The notes: generated from the sequence alone by a model not told the origin. Counted from the stretch's first letter, positions 1 to 8,144 are shown. The stretch: 18,953 nt of DNA from an uncultured Gemmatimonadales bacterium (GCA_937983085.1 CALJKZ010000617.1:1-18953); one strand, 5' to 3'. Made by a program: numbers and translations.

Positions 1-1
1 C

Positions 2-604
2 GACTCTCCCGCAGGACCATCCGAGGTCCTGGTCCTCGTCGACGAGACGGCGGATCCCCGACTCGCGGCCCACGAGCTACTGGCTCAGGCCGAGCACGAC
101 CCTGATGCCTCGTGCGTCCTGGTGAGCACTGCCCGGGGCGTCGCAGAGGAGATCGAGCGGATCCTCGAAGACCTCCTGGAAGACGCCCCCCGGGGCCTCA
201 TCGCCCGACGGGCTCTCGCCGACCAGGGCGGCATCCTCGTCGCCGAATCCATCGAGCAGGCCCTGGAGTTCACGGACCGATACGCACCGGAGCATCTCTC
301 GATCATGATGGCAGAGGCGGCGTCTCACGCCCGTGTCCTCCGCAACGCGGGAACGACCTTCGTCGGCGCCTGGGCTTCGGTGGCCTTCGGCGACTACATG
401 ACGGGAGCCAACCACGTACTCCCCACGGCAGGTCGGGCCCGGAGCTTCTCCGGGCTCTCCACCAGCCACTTCATCCGGACGTTCACCATCCAGGAGATCA
501 CCGAGGACGGCGCCCACAGCCTCGCCTCCGACGTCGAGATCCTCGCCAACGCCGAGGGGCTGCCCGGGCACGCCGACGCGGCCCGGGCCCGGAGCCGGCC
601 ATGA
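2..604 (+). CDS. hisD: Histidinol dehydrogenase, C-terminal 200 residues (5' end outside window)
   Basis: HisD carries out the last two steps of histidine synthesis, oxidising L-histidinol to histidine through histidinal with two NAD+ and a bound zinc. The frame is open from the first bases, so the N-terminal half lies upstream. Visible family landmarks are AGPSEVLVLVD and QAEHDP (zinc-ligand Gln and His), YAPEHL (the Glu-His catalytic pair), GDYMTGANHVLPT (zinc Asp and substrate His) and a C-terminal GLPGHADA, whose His matches the last zinc ligand. The family is usually about 430 residues, so slightly less than half is present. The TGA at 602-604 overlaps the hisC ATG at 601 as ATGA, which suggests coupled translation. 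An internal ATG-like start at 122 should not be used, because family sequence continues upstream of it. Confidence 0.97.
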   Translation, partial: DSPAGPSEVLVLVDETADPRLAAHELLAQAEHDPDASCVLVSTARGVAEEIERILEDLLEDAPRGLIARRALADQGGILVAESIEQALEFTDRYAPEHLSIMMAEAASHARVLRNAGTTFVGAWASVAFGDYMTGANHVLPTAGRARSFSGLSTSHFIRTFTIQEITEDGAHSLASDVEILANAEGLPGHADAARARSRP

Positions 605-1683
605 GCCCGTTCCCCCGGCCCGACTACGCGGGTCTCGACCGCTACGATCCGTCGCGCGCCCCGGTGCGCATCGATCTCAGCGACAACACCAACCTGTGGG
701 GCACCCACCCGGCGGCCCTGGAACGGATTCGGGCGGCCGACACCGACGATCTGGCCCGCTACCCCGAGCTGTACGCCGACACTCTTCGGTCCGCCGTCGC
801 CGAGCGCTTCGGCGTGGACATGGACAGCGTCACCACCGGGGCGGGTTCCGACGACGTCCTCGACTCGGCGTACCGCGCCGTGTACGCACCGGGAGCGACG
901 CTCCGATATGCGGCGCCCACCTTCTCCATGGTGGAGCCGATGGCCCTCATGAACGGAATGGCCTCCCTTGGAGTGCCGTGGCCCGAGGCGCTGGAGGATC
1001 CTTCCACGCTACTGGAGGGTGACCCGGATCTGGTCTACGTCTGTCGGCCCAACAACCCAACCGGCGAACAGGCGCCCCTGGCGTGGGTCGAAGAGCTGCT
1101 CCGCCTTCGTGGAGACGCCGGCACCTTCGTCATCATCGACGAAGCCTACGCGGACTTTGCCGGCGAGACGTTCATCTCGAGGGCGCCGGAGTACACCGGC
1201 GTTCTCGTGGCTCGCACCACGTCGAAGGCGTACGGCCTTGCCGGACTCCGCTGCGGTTTCGCCGTCGGTCGGCGCAACGTCGTCACCGAGGTGGACAAGT
1301 CGCGCGGGCCGTACAAGGTCTCGCGGCTGGCGGCGGAGGCTGCCGCGGCGGCCATCCGCGACGAGGAAGGATGGATGGAGGGGGTCGTGGGCTCCTGCCT
1401 CGACAACCGCCGGAGCGTCCACGACGCGCTGGCCCTCCGAGGCCTGGAGCCACTCCCGTCCCAGGCCAACTTCCTCTTCGTGGCGGCTCCCACGGGCAGG
1501 GCGAAGGACGACGCCCTGGCGCTGCGTGACGCCGGCATCGGCGTGCGGCCCTTCACCGGGGTCCCGGGTGTAGGCGAGGGCCTACGCGTGACGGTGGGGC
1601 CCTGGGATCTCATGGAAGACTTTCTGTCTGCCCTGGACACCGCCTTCCCCGAGCTGGCCCGAGCCGCGGAGGCTAAGGCATGA
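601..1683 (+). CDS. hisC: Histidinol-phosphate aminotransferase
   Basis: This is a 360-residue fold-type I PLP aminotransferase that converts imidazole-acetol phosphate and glutamate to histidinol phosphate. Seen in the sequence: the N-terminal substrate region DLSDNTNLWG, the PLP phosphate-binding segment GAGSDDVLD, RPNNPTGE, VIIDEAYADF (the Asp that pairs with the PLP nitrogen), and RTTSKAYGLAGLRCG with the Schiff-base lysine at Lys209. The frame stays open upstream to 112, but those codons are antisense-free shadow of hisD. The ATG at 601, overlapping the hisD stop, gives the normal family length. The stop at 1681-1683 overlaps the hisH ATG at 1680. HisC-like enzymes can also act on aromatic amino acids, but the operon position makes the histidine role secure. 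Confidence 0.97.
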   Translation: MSPFPRPDYAGLDRYDPSRAPVRIDLSDNTNLWGTHPAALERIRAADTDDLARYPELYADTLRSAVAERFGVDMDSVTTGAGSDDVLDSAYRAVYAPGATLRYAAPTFSMVEPMALMNGMASLGVPWPEALEDPSTLLEGDPDLVYVCRPNNPTGEQAPLAWVEELLRLRGDAGTFVIIDEAYADFAGETFISRAPEYTGVLVARTTSKAYGLAGLRCGFAVGRRNVVTEVDKSRGPYKVSRLAAEAAAAAIRDEEGWMEGVVGSCLDNRRSVHDALALRGLEPLPSQANFLFVAAPTGRAKDDALALRDAGIGVRPFTGVPGVGEGLRVTVGPWDLMEDFLSALDTAFPELARAAEAKA

Positions 1684-2375
1684 CGCACGCCCTCGACGTG
1701 GCTCTCTACGACTACGGGGCCGGGAACCTGCACTCCCTCGGCAAGGCGTTGGAAGCCGCCGGCGCGTCGGTGACCGTCACGTCCGACTGGGAACGGGCCC
1801 TGGCCGCCGACGCCCTGGTCCTTCCCGGTGTCGGCGCCTTCGGCCAGGCAGCCGCGGCCCTCCCCGACGACCGGAGTGCCATCCGGTCGGCCCTCGAGGC
1901 GGGACTTCCCTGCCTCGGCATCTGCCTGGGCATGCAGCTCTTCTTCGAGCGCTCCGACGAATCCGACGGGCGGGGAATCGGCCTCGTTCCGGGTGAGGTC
2001 GTCCACCTGAAGGCCGACGTGGTCCCCCACATGGGGTGGAACGACGTGGAGACCGAGGTCGACCCCCTCTTCGACGGGATCGACGGTCTCGTGGCCTATT
2101 ACGCCAACTCGTACGTATGCGTCCCCGACGAAGACGGGCCGGTCATCGCCCGCTCGACGTACGGCGGCGGATCCTTCGCCGCCGGGGTCCGCCGGGCCAA
2201 CGCCTGGGGGGTCCAGTTCCACCCCGAGAAGAGCTCGCAACAGGGGCGGCGGATGATCGCCAACTTCGTCGCGGAGGCCGCACGCATCGCCGGCGGCGCG
2301 AGCGCGTCGGGAATGGGCGGGTCCGGGGCCAGGTCCGGAGAGGGCGAAGAGGCTGGCGGGGAGGCCCGACCGTGA
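1680..2375 (+). CDS. hisH: Imidazole glycerol phosphate synthase, glutaminase subunit
   Basis: HisH is the class I glutamine amidotransferase half of IGP synthase. It releases ammonia from glutamine, which travels through the HisF barrel to the cyclase site. The triad is visible: nucleophile Cys82 in GICLGMQ, and His181 and Glu183 in VQFHPE. The oxyanion-side PGVGAF sequence lies at about residues 49-54. The protein is 231 residues, against roughly 200 for the family; the surplus is a Gly/Ser/Glu/Ala-rich tail after about residue 204, beyond the last helix (see findings). The start ATG overlaps the hisC stop (ATGA). The TGA at 2373-2375 overlaps a GTG start of hisA at 2372. Confidence 0.97.
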   Translation: MTHALDVALYDYGAGNLHSLGKALEAAGASVTVTSDWERALAADALVLPGVGAFGQAAAALPDDRSAIRSALEAGLPCLGICLGMQLFFERSDESDGRGIGLVPGEVVHLKADVVPHMGWNDVETEVDPLFDGIDGLVAYYANSYVCVPDEDGPVIARSTYGGGSFAAGVRRANAWGVQFHPEKSSQQGRRMIANFVAEAARIAGGASASGMGGSGARSGEGEEAGGEARP

Positions 2376-3106
2376 TCGTCGCTCCGGCGGTGGACCTCAA
2401 GGGCGGACGCTGCGTCCAGCTCGTGGGCGGTCGGCCGGAAGATGAGCGCGTCTCCCTCCCCGACCCTGTCGCCGTCGCCGTCGGGTGGCGCACCCAGGGC
2501 TTCCCCACCCTTCACGTCGTCGACCTCGACGCCGCCCTTGGGTCGGGGGACAACGCCGACGTCATCCGGCGGGTGGTGGAGGAGAGCGGCGCCGACGTGC
2601 AGGTTGGCGGCGGGATCCGCTCCACCGAGCGCGCCGAAGCGCTCCTGGAGGCCGGCGCCGCCCGGCTCGTCATCGGCACGCGGGCCCTGGCCGAGCCCGA
2701 GTGGTTGGCCGAGCTGGCGGCGACCCACGCCGGCACGGTGGTCATCGCCCTCGACACCCGGGACGGCGTCATCCTACGGAAGGGGTGGACCGAGGCCACC
2801 GGACTCCACGTCGAGGAGTACCTGCCCGGCCTGGCCGAGCTCCCCCTGGCCGGCGTGCTGTCCACGGACGTCGGGCGCGAGGGCCGACTCGAGGGCATCG
2901 ATCGTGACGGCTGCACGCGGGTACTCGAAGCGAGTCCCCATCCCGTCTGGATCTCGGGAGGGATCACCACCTTGGACGAAGTCGAGTTTCTCGACCGGGC
3001 CGGCGCCGCCGGCGTCGTCCTGGGCATGGCCGTATACACGGGAGCTCTCGACACCACGGTCCTGGCCGAGCGCTGGGGCTCGAACACGAACCTGGACGAC
3101 GCATGA
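2372..3106 (+). CDS. hisA: ProFAR isomerase (phosphoribosylformimino-AICAR-P isomerase)
   Basis: This is a 244-residue (beta-alpha)8 barrel that performs the Amadori rearrangement of ProFAR to PRFAR. The two catalytic aspartates are Asp8 (PAVDLKGG) and Asp128 (VIALDTRDG). The phosphate-binding loops are GGGIRS (79-84) and SGGI in the C-terminal half, and STDVGREG at 164-171 carries the conserved Thr-Asp. The start is GTG at 2372, overlapping the hisH TGA as GTGA. A longer in-frame opening from 2036 is only hisH shadow, because family similarity starts at IVAPAVDLK. A PriA-type dual role with TrpF is not suggested by anything visible. The stop overlaps the hisB ATG. Confidence 0.96.
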   Translation: MIVAPAVDLKGGRCVQLVGGRPEDERVSLPDPVAVAVGWRTQGFPTLHVVDLDAALGSGDNADVIRRVVEESGADVQVGGGIRSTERAEALLEAGAARLVIGTRALAEPEWLAELAATHAGTVVIALDTRDGVILRKGWTEATGLHVEEYLPGLAELPLAGVLSTDVGREGRLEGIDRDGCTRVLEASPHPVWISGGITTLDEVEFLDRAGAAGVVLGMAVYTGALDTTVLAERWGSNTNLDDA

Positions 3107-3642
3107 GCAAGCTGGAGCGCACGACGAAGGAGACGACCATCGTCGCCGAGGTCCGTGTGGGTAAAGGCCCGTCGGACGTCGTCATCGACGACCGCTTCCT
3201 CGAGCACATGGTCCAGACGCTGGCTCGGTACGCGTCCCTCGAGATCGAGATGAAGGCCACCGGCGATCTGCGGCATCATCTCGTCGAGGACGTGGCCATC
3301 GTCCTCGGCCAGGCGCTCAAGGAGGAGATCCCCGAGGGCATCGCCCGCTTCGGCTCCGGCCTCATCCCCATGGACGAGGCCCTGGCCCAGGCGGCCATCG
3401 ACGTCGGGGGACGGCCGTACTACGTGGGCAAGCTGCCCTCCAAGCTCTACACCCACTTCCTCCACTCCTTCGCCACGAACCTGGGCGCGACGCTCCACGT
3501 GAAGGTTCTGCGGGGAACGGACCGCCATCACATGATCGAGGCCGCCATCAAGGCCACGGGCGTCGCCCTCCGTCAGGCCCTCGCCGAGCGCGACGAGGTG
3601 TTCAGCACCAAGGGCGCGGTGCACCAGGAGCGTCTGGACTGA
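3103..3642 (+). CDS. hisB: Imidazoleglycerol-phosphate dehydratase, shortened divergent form
   Basis: HisB dehydrates IGP to imidazole-acetol phosphate at a two-manganese site and assembles as a 24-mer. This version has 179 residues, against about 195 for typical monofunctional enzymes. All expected metal ligands can be placed: Glu10 (KETTI), His35 (FLEHM), His58, His59 and Glu62 (RHHLVED), His118 (THFLHSF), and His142, His143 and Glu146 (RHHMIE). The usual DHHTVED signature is replaced by RHHLVED after a shortened GDL segment. The stretch between GGRPYY and His118 is about ten residues shorter than in E. coli as I recall it. There is no phosphatase domain. The start ATG overlaps the hisA stop (ATGA) and the stop overlaps hisF (TGATG). 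The assignment is secure by ligands and operon; the missing loop is unusual. Confidence 0.93.
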   Translation: MSKLERTTKETTIVAEVRVGKGPSDVVIDDRFLEHMVQTLARYASLEIEMKATGDLRHHLVEDVAIVLGQALKEEIPEGIARFGSGLIPMDEALAQAAIDVGGRPYYVGKLPSKLYTHFLHSFATNLGATLHVKVLRGTDRHHMIEAAIKATGVALRQALAERDEVFSTKGAVHQERLD

Positions 3643-4424
3643 TGCTGCGCCCCCGGGTCATCGTCTGCCTGGACGTGAAGGACGGACGCGTCGTGAAGGG
3701 CACCCAGTTCAGGGATCTCCGCGACGTGGGCGATCCGGTGGAGCTGGCTCGCCGCTACGAGGCGGAGGGTGCCGACGAGATCGTGTACCTCGACGTCTCG
3801 GCGTCCAAGGAAGACCGGGGCACGCTCCTCGACGTCGTCCGCCGCACCGCCGAGACGCTGTTCATTCCCCTTACCGTCGGCGGCGGTGTCCGCTCCGCAG
3901 ACGACATCGGGCCGCTGCTGCGGGCCGGAGCCGACAAGATCAGCGTCAACAGCGCCGCCGTCTCCAACCCGGAGCTGCTCACCGTCGGAGCCGAGCGCTT
4001 CGGGAGTCAGTGCGTGGTGGCCAGCATCGACGCCGCCGAGGAGGACGACGGCTTCCGCTGCTATACGCATGGCGGTTCCCGCCCCACCGATCTCGACGCC
4101 GTCGCATGGGCCGCGGAGTGCGTGGAGCGAGGCGCCGGGGAGATCCTCCTCACCTCCATCGACCGTGACGGCGCCCGGACCGGCTACCGACTCGACCTCA
4201 CCCGCGCCGTGGCCGACGCCGTGACCGTGCCCGTCATCGCCTCCGGCGGTGCCGGCGAATCGTCCCACCTCCGGGACGCCTTCGTGGAAGGACACGCCTC
4301 GGCGGCGTTGGTGGCGGGCATCCTCCACGACGGGCTCACCACCGTCGGCGCTCTCAAGGACGACCTTTCCGGGTGGGGCATCGACGTGCGACCGTGGGGC
4401 GGCGCGGTGAGGGCGGCATCGTGA
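3642..4424 (+). CDS. hisF: Imidazole glycerol phosphate synthase, cyclase subunit
   Basis: HisF uses ammonia from HisH to convert PRFAR to IGP and AICAR, the latter returning to purine synthesis. The 260-residue barrel has the catalytic acid/base pair Asp11 (VIVCLDVKDG) and Asp130 (VASIDA). It also has the phosphate-binding GGGVRS (80-85), the ISVNSAAV strand, LLTSIDRDG and SGGAG motifs. The ATG shares one base with the hisB stop. It is the cognate partner of hisH, although hisA and hisB separate the two genes. The TGA at 4422-4424 is followed by a 10-base gap before hisIE. Confidence 0.97.
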   Translation: MLRPRVIVCLDVKDGRVVKGTQFRDLRDVGDPVELARRYEAEGADEIVYLDVSASKEDRGTLLDVVRRTAETLFIPLTVGGGVRSADDIGPLLRAGADKISVNSAAVSNPELLTVGAERFGSQCVVASIDAAEEDDGFRCYTHGGSRPTDLDAVAWAAECVERGAGEILLTSIDRDGARTGYRLDLTRAVADAVTVPVIASGGAGESSHLRDAFVEGHASAALVAGILHDGLTTVGALKDDLSGWGIDVRPWGGAVRAAS

Positions 4425-4434
4425 AGGTGGCATC

Positions 4435-5058
4435 GTGACGGACCGCCGCATCGGCTCGCCGGACGCCCTCGGAGACATTCGTTTCGACGCCGACGGCCTG
4501 GTGCCCGTCGTAGCGCAGGACGCGGAGAGCGGTGAGGTACTCATGGTGGCGTGGGCCAACCGCGACGCGCTGGAGCGCACGCTGGACACCGGCTACGCCC
4601 ACTTCTGGTCCCGGTCCCGCGCCGAGCTCTGGAAGAAGGGAGAGACAAGCGGCAACGTCCTCGAGTTCGTCTCCCTCCACGCGGACTGCGACGGCGACAC
4701 GCTATTGGCCCTGGTCCGGCCCGCCGGACCCGCATGCCACACGGGCGAGACGACGTGCTTCGGCGCCGGGGCCTGCAGCGAAGGCGACGCGCTGGCCCGA
4801 CTCGACGCCGTCCTCGCCAGCCGCGCCGAGGCCCGGCCCGCCGGCAGCTACACGACCCGACTCCTGGACGACGAGAACCTCCGGCTGAAGAAGCTGGGTG
4901 AGGAGACGGCCGAGCTCGTCACCGCCCTGGCCCGGGGCGATGCCGCGGGAGCTCGTGAGGAAGCCGCCGACCTCGTGTACCACCTTCTGGTGGCCCTTCG
5001 CGCCGAGGGCCTGGGACTCGACGACCTCCGCTCCGCCCTCGACGATCGGGCCGGATGA
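4435..5058 (+). CDS. hisIE: Bifunctional PR-AMP cyclohydrolase / PR-ATP pyrophosphatase
   Basis: This is a 207-residue fusion that catalyses the second and third steps of histidine synthesis. The N-terminal HisI domain (about 20-110) has AWANRDAL, the FWSRSR segment, the metal-binding HADCDGD (Asp84, Cys85, Asp86, Asp88) and CHTGETTCF with Cys101 and Cys108 for zinc. The C-terminal HisE domain (about 120-205) is an all-alpha MazG-like fold with KKLGEETAELV and the EEAADLVYHLL metal-binding helix. The start is GTG at 4435, 10 bases after hisF; nothing upstream in frame is usable. It is the last his gene, and 30 bases separate it from the ABC exporter, so read-through is likely. Confidence 0.96.
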   Translation: MTDRRIGSPDALGDIRFDADGLVPVVAQDAESGEVLMVAWANRDALERTLDTGYAHFWSRSRAELWKKGETSGNVLEFVSLHADCDGDTLLALVRPAGPACHTGETTCFGAGACSEGDALARLDAVLASRAEARPAGSYTTRLLDDENLRLKKLGEETAELVTALARGDAAGAREEAADLVYHLLVALRAEGLGLDDLRSALDDRAG

Positions 5059-5088
5059 TGCACCCCTACCACCCGACGGCGGGCTGAC

Positions 5089-6891
5089 GTGGCGGACGCG
5101 GCGACACTCCACGAAGAAGAGGCCCTGGGCAAGGCGTACGACGCGCGCCTCATGCGTCGCCTCCTGCGTTACTTGCGGCCGTACGTCTGGCACGTGGCCG
5201 GCGCGCTCCTCGTTCTCCTCCTGGGGTCGGGAATCGCCGTCGTCGGTCCGTGGATCACCCAGCTCGTCATCGACGAAGCCATCCCCACCGGCGATCGCGA
5301 CCTCCTCACCTTGCTGGTTGCGGCGTACATCGCCTCCATCGTCTTCGGCTTCGTCCTGGAGTACGTCCAGGCGCTCATCACCACCTGGCTCGGTCAGTCG
5401 GTGATGTACGATCTCCGGAAGGAGATCTTCGAGAAGCTCCAGCGGCTCGACCTGCGGTTCTACGACAAGAACCCCATCGGGCGGCTCATGACGCGCATCA
5501 CCAATGACGTCGAGACGCTCAACACCCTCTTCAGCTCCGGGGTGGTCTCGGTGTTCGGGGACGTCTTCACGCTGGTGTTCATCGTGGCGGCCATGCTCAG
5601 CATGAACTGGCAGCTCGCCCTCGTCTCCTTCGCCGTCCTCCCCCTGGTCTTCCTCACGGCGTTCATCTTCCGCGCCAAGGTTCGTGAGGCCTACCGGGAC
5701 ATCCGCGTCCGGATCGCCCGGGTCAACGCCTTCCTCCACGAGCACATCACCGGCGTGCAGGTGGTGCAGCTCTTCAATCGCGAGGAGGCCGACGCGAAGC
5801 GCCTCGCCGAGCTCAACGAGGACCACCTCCAGGCGCATCTCCGCTCCATCACCTACTACGCCCTCTTCTTCCCGGTCATCCAGTTCTTCACCGCGCTGGC
5901 CCTGGCGCTGATCCTCTGGTACGGCGGGCTGCGCATGATGGACAACGCCATGACCGTGGGCGTCATCGCCGCCTTCCTCCAGTACGCACGTCGCTTCTTC
6001 CGGCCCATCCAGGACCTCTCGGAGAAGTACAACCTGCTGCAGGCCGCCATGGCCTCGTCGGAGCGGGTCTTCAAGCTCCTGGACGAAGAGGTGCAGATCC
6101 GCGATCCGGAGAAGCCGCGGTCCCTCCCCTCCGGAGGGCGGGGCAAGATCGAGTTCGAGAACGTCTGGTTCGCCTACGGCGACGACGAGAACGGCGATCC
6201 CGACTGGGTGCTGGAGGACGTGAGCTTCACCGTGGCCCCCGGAGAGAAGGTGGCCATCGTGGGGCACACCGGCGCCGGCAAGACGACGCTCATCAACGTC
6301 CTCATGCGCTTCTACGACGTACAGCGGGGCCGGATTCTGCTGGATGGCGTGCCCATCGACGAAGTGCGCCTCGACGAGTTGAGGTCGCGCATCGGCCTCG
6401 TCCTCCAGGACGTCTTCCTCTTCAGCGAGGACGTGGCCTACAACGTCCGCCTCGGCTCACCGGAGATTGACGACGAGAGCATCCACGAGGCCGCCGAACG
6501 TGTCGGGGCGGCCGACTTCGTGGACCAATTGGAGCAAGGATACAAGCAGCCGCTGGGCGAACGGGGCGCGACGCTCTCGGTGGGCCAGCGCCAGCTGGTG
6601 AGTTTCGCCCGCGCCCTGGCCTTCGATCCCCAGATCCTGGTGCTGGACGAAGCCACCAGTTCGGTGGACTCGGAGATCGAGGCCAAGATCGAGGAGGCCA
6701 CGGATCAGCTCCTGCGCGGACGTACGTCGCTGGTCATCGCCCACCGGCTCTCCACCGTGCAGAACGCGGATCGCATCCTCGTCATGCACCACGCGCGCCT
6801 CCACGAGGAGGGCACGCACGAGGAACTCCTGGCGGCCGGCGGACTCTACGCCCGCCTGCACGAACTCCAGTTCGCTAGCGCCGCGGCGTAG
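5089..6891 (+). CDS. ABC exporter half-transporter (permease-ATPase fusion), intact copy
   Basis: This is a 600-residue type IV ABC half-exporter. A six-helix membrane domain (about 37-330) is followed by an ATPase domain. Motifs: Walker A GHTGAGKTT at 392-400 (Lys398), Q-loop LVLQDVFLF, signature LSVGQ at 496-500 (Val in place of the usual Gly), Walker B ILVLDEAT with Asp520 and catalytic Glu521, and H-loop His552. The DLSEKYNLLQAAMASSERVF linker resembles the YheH/TM288 group of multidrug or lipid exporters. Members of that group often pair with a second subunit, but no partner gene lies nearby. The start is GTG at 5089, 30 bases after hisIE; ATG at 5152 is an alternative. The substrate cannot be read from the sequence. 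Bases from 5201 onward are repeated exactly downstream. The stop overlaps the convergent DUF4015 copy by 17 bases. Confidence 0.93.
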   Translation: MADAATLHEEEALGKAYDARLMRRLLRYLRPYVWHVAGALLVLLLGSGIAVVGPWITQLVIDEAIPTGDRDLLTLLVAAYIASIVFGFVLEYVQALITTWLGQSVMYDLRKEIFEKLQRLDLRFYDKNPIGRLMTRITNDVETLNTLFSSGVVSVFGDVFTLVFIVAAMLSMNWQLALVSFAVLPLVFLTAFIFRAKVREAYRDIRVRIARVNAFLHEHITGVQVVQLFNREEADAKRLAELNEDHLQAHLRSITYYALFFPVIQFFTALALALILWYGGLRMMDNAMTVGVIAAFLQYARRFFRPIQDLSEKYNLLQAAMASSERVFKLLDEEVQIRDPEKPRSLPSGGRGKIEFENVWFAYGDDENGDPDWVLEDVSFTVAPGEKVAIVGHTGAGKTTLINVLMRFYDVQRGRILLDGVPIDEVRLDELRSRIGLVLQDVFLFSEDVAYNVRLGSPEIDDESIHEAAERVGAADFVDQLEQGYKQPLGERGATLSVGQRQLVSFARALAFDPQILVLDEATSSVDSEIEAKIEEATDQLLRGRTSLVIAHRLSTVQNADRILVMHHARLHEEGTHEELLAAGGLYARLHELQFASAAA

Positions 6892-8139
6892 ACCGGAGAA
6901 CAGCCACACCCGTCGTGTCCGGGCGCGTCGCAGCGGTGTCCGGACGCGCCGCAGCGGTGTCCGGCCGGGCCATGGCGGTATCGGGGTGGGCGACGTCGGC
7001 CGCTACCGATCCGGTATCGAGAGGCGCTACGACGTCGAGGGAATCGGGCACCGGCGGCAGCGCCGCGACCGAGTCGATGACCAGGTGCCGGCGGGACACC
7101 GGAGCGAGGAGCCCGGCGACCCTCACCAGCGGCTCGACCTCGAACCCTTCCGACGGCTCCAGAGCAGCCTCCGAGTACCGGGTGGAGGGGTTCCACAGGA
7201 TCCACTCGTAGATCCCGACGTCGTAGGCGGCCTGGATCTGGGCACGGACCTCGGGAGCGCCGTACATGGGGGGACCCAGGGTGAAGTCCTGGATCCACGG
7301 ACGCGTCAACCCGGCCCCGGGGACGTTCGCCGACCGTTGGAGGGCGTCTTCCAGCGCCGCCCGCACGATCTCGTACGGGTAGGCGTTGGGCTTGGCGTAG
7401 CCGAAGCTGCCTTCCCAGTAGTGGCTGGGGTAGATCATGGGCAGCGCCACGTCCACCACGTCGATGAACGACTCCCAGAGCTGGCCCAGGCCGATGTCAC
7501 GACGGAACGTCGTGGTCACGCCGAACACGTCGGCGGTAGAGCGCACGGGGAGGTCGGAGAGATTGTCGCGGGCGTAGGAGAGGAAGCCCCGGATGGCGTC
7601 GCTTCGGGACTTGTCCTCACTCCCGGGGAAAACGGCCCGCGCGTAGTCAGACTCGGGCGCGTCGGGGAAGCGGATGTAGTCCCACTGGATCTCCGGGAAG
7701 CCCATCTCGGCCACCTCCCGCGCGATGGCCACGTTGTACTCCCACAGCCCCTCTTCGAAGGGATTCATCCAGACGATTTCCTTCGAATCGATCCAGATGC
7801 CCCCGGCGGTATCCTGGATGGCCAGTTCGGGCCGGAACGTCGCGAGGATGGGATCCTTCACGACGACGATGCGGGCGATGGGATAGATCCCCTCGGCCTC
7901 GAGGCGATCGAGGAGCGCCGGCAGGTCCCGGATGCGCCGCTCCTCGGTGGCCCCGATCTGGTGGGCCAGCGGGACTTCGGTGCGGTGGCTGATGTAGCCG
8001 GTGGCATCCTTGATGTCGATGACGAAGGCGTTGATCTCGGTACGGCGAGCGAGATCGATGAGCGCCTCCATTCGCTTCGTCGAGCCGGCGGCCCAGGCGT
8101 TCACGTATAGACCTCGTACGTGCTCGGGCCGGGGGAAAC
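5201..8139. repeat. Tandem duplication, unit 1 (2,939 bp)
   Basis: This is the first unit of a direct, head-to-tail repeat. Base 5201 aligns with 8140, and the offset of 2,939 holds through 8144/11083. Reading both units side by side I saw no mismatch. It contains the exporter gene from codon 38 to its stop, then the convergent DUF4015 gene from its stop to about codon 148. The match fails at 5200 (G) against 8139 (C). The pentamer GCGCG occurs at 5201, 8140 and 11079, so breakpoints are ambiguous by 5 bp. Confidence 0.97.
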
Positions 8140-8144
8140 GCGCG
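6875..8144 (-). pseudogene. 5'-truncated DUF4015 lipoprotein gene (duplicate)
   Basis: This is an exact copy of the 3' part of the gene at 9814-11520. It lacks about the first 147 codons: the start, signal peptide, lipobox and low-complexity linker. The retained part begins at ARFPRPEHVRG and still contains the whole barrel domain and the RPDTA tail. The reading frame runs on past the junction into antisense exporter sequence. It reaches a possible ATG at 8321-8323 and would give a 482-residue chimera with an unrelated N-terminus of about 60 residues. No promoter or ribosome site is evident, and the product would lack an export signal. It ends at 6875, overlapping the exporter stop. It is probably non-functional; it may also be an assembly artefact. 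Confidence 0.85.
6915..6998 (-). repeat. 21-bp coding repeats (copy in truncated gene)
   Basis: About four imperfect 21-bp units (6915, 6936, 6957, 6978) encode the heptad A-x-x-R-P-D-T near the C-terminus of the DUF4015 protein. The first three units are close matches and the fourth is degenerate. The same array recurs at 9854-9937 through the larger duplication. Confidence 0.8.

Noticed and set aside
112..600. Upstream extension of hisC as an N-terminal fusion domain
   Set aside because: These codons overlap hisD in another frame and give an Arg/Pro/Gly-rich shadow. HisC family similarity and normal length begin at the ATG at 601.
2036..2371. Upstream extension of hisA
   Set aside because: It is Arg-rich shadow of hisH; the HisA barrel starts at the GTG at 2372.
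4702..6267. Long leftward open frame (521 codons) opposite hisIE and the exporter, repeated at 7647-9206
   Set aside because: It is antisense to a gene with full ABC motifs. Its product is rich in Glu, Gly, His and Val with no domain, which is typical of GC-rich antisense shadow frames.
6915..6998. CRISPR-like array
   Set aside because: The 21-bp units are contiguous without spacers and keep a protein reading frame, so they are coding repeats.
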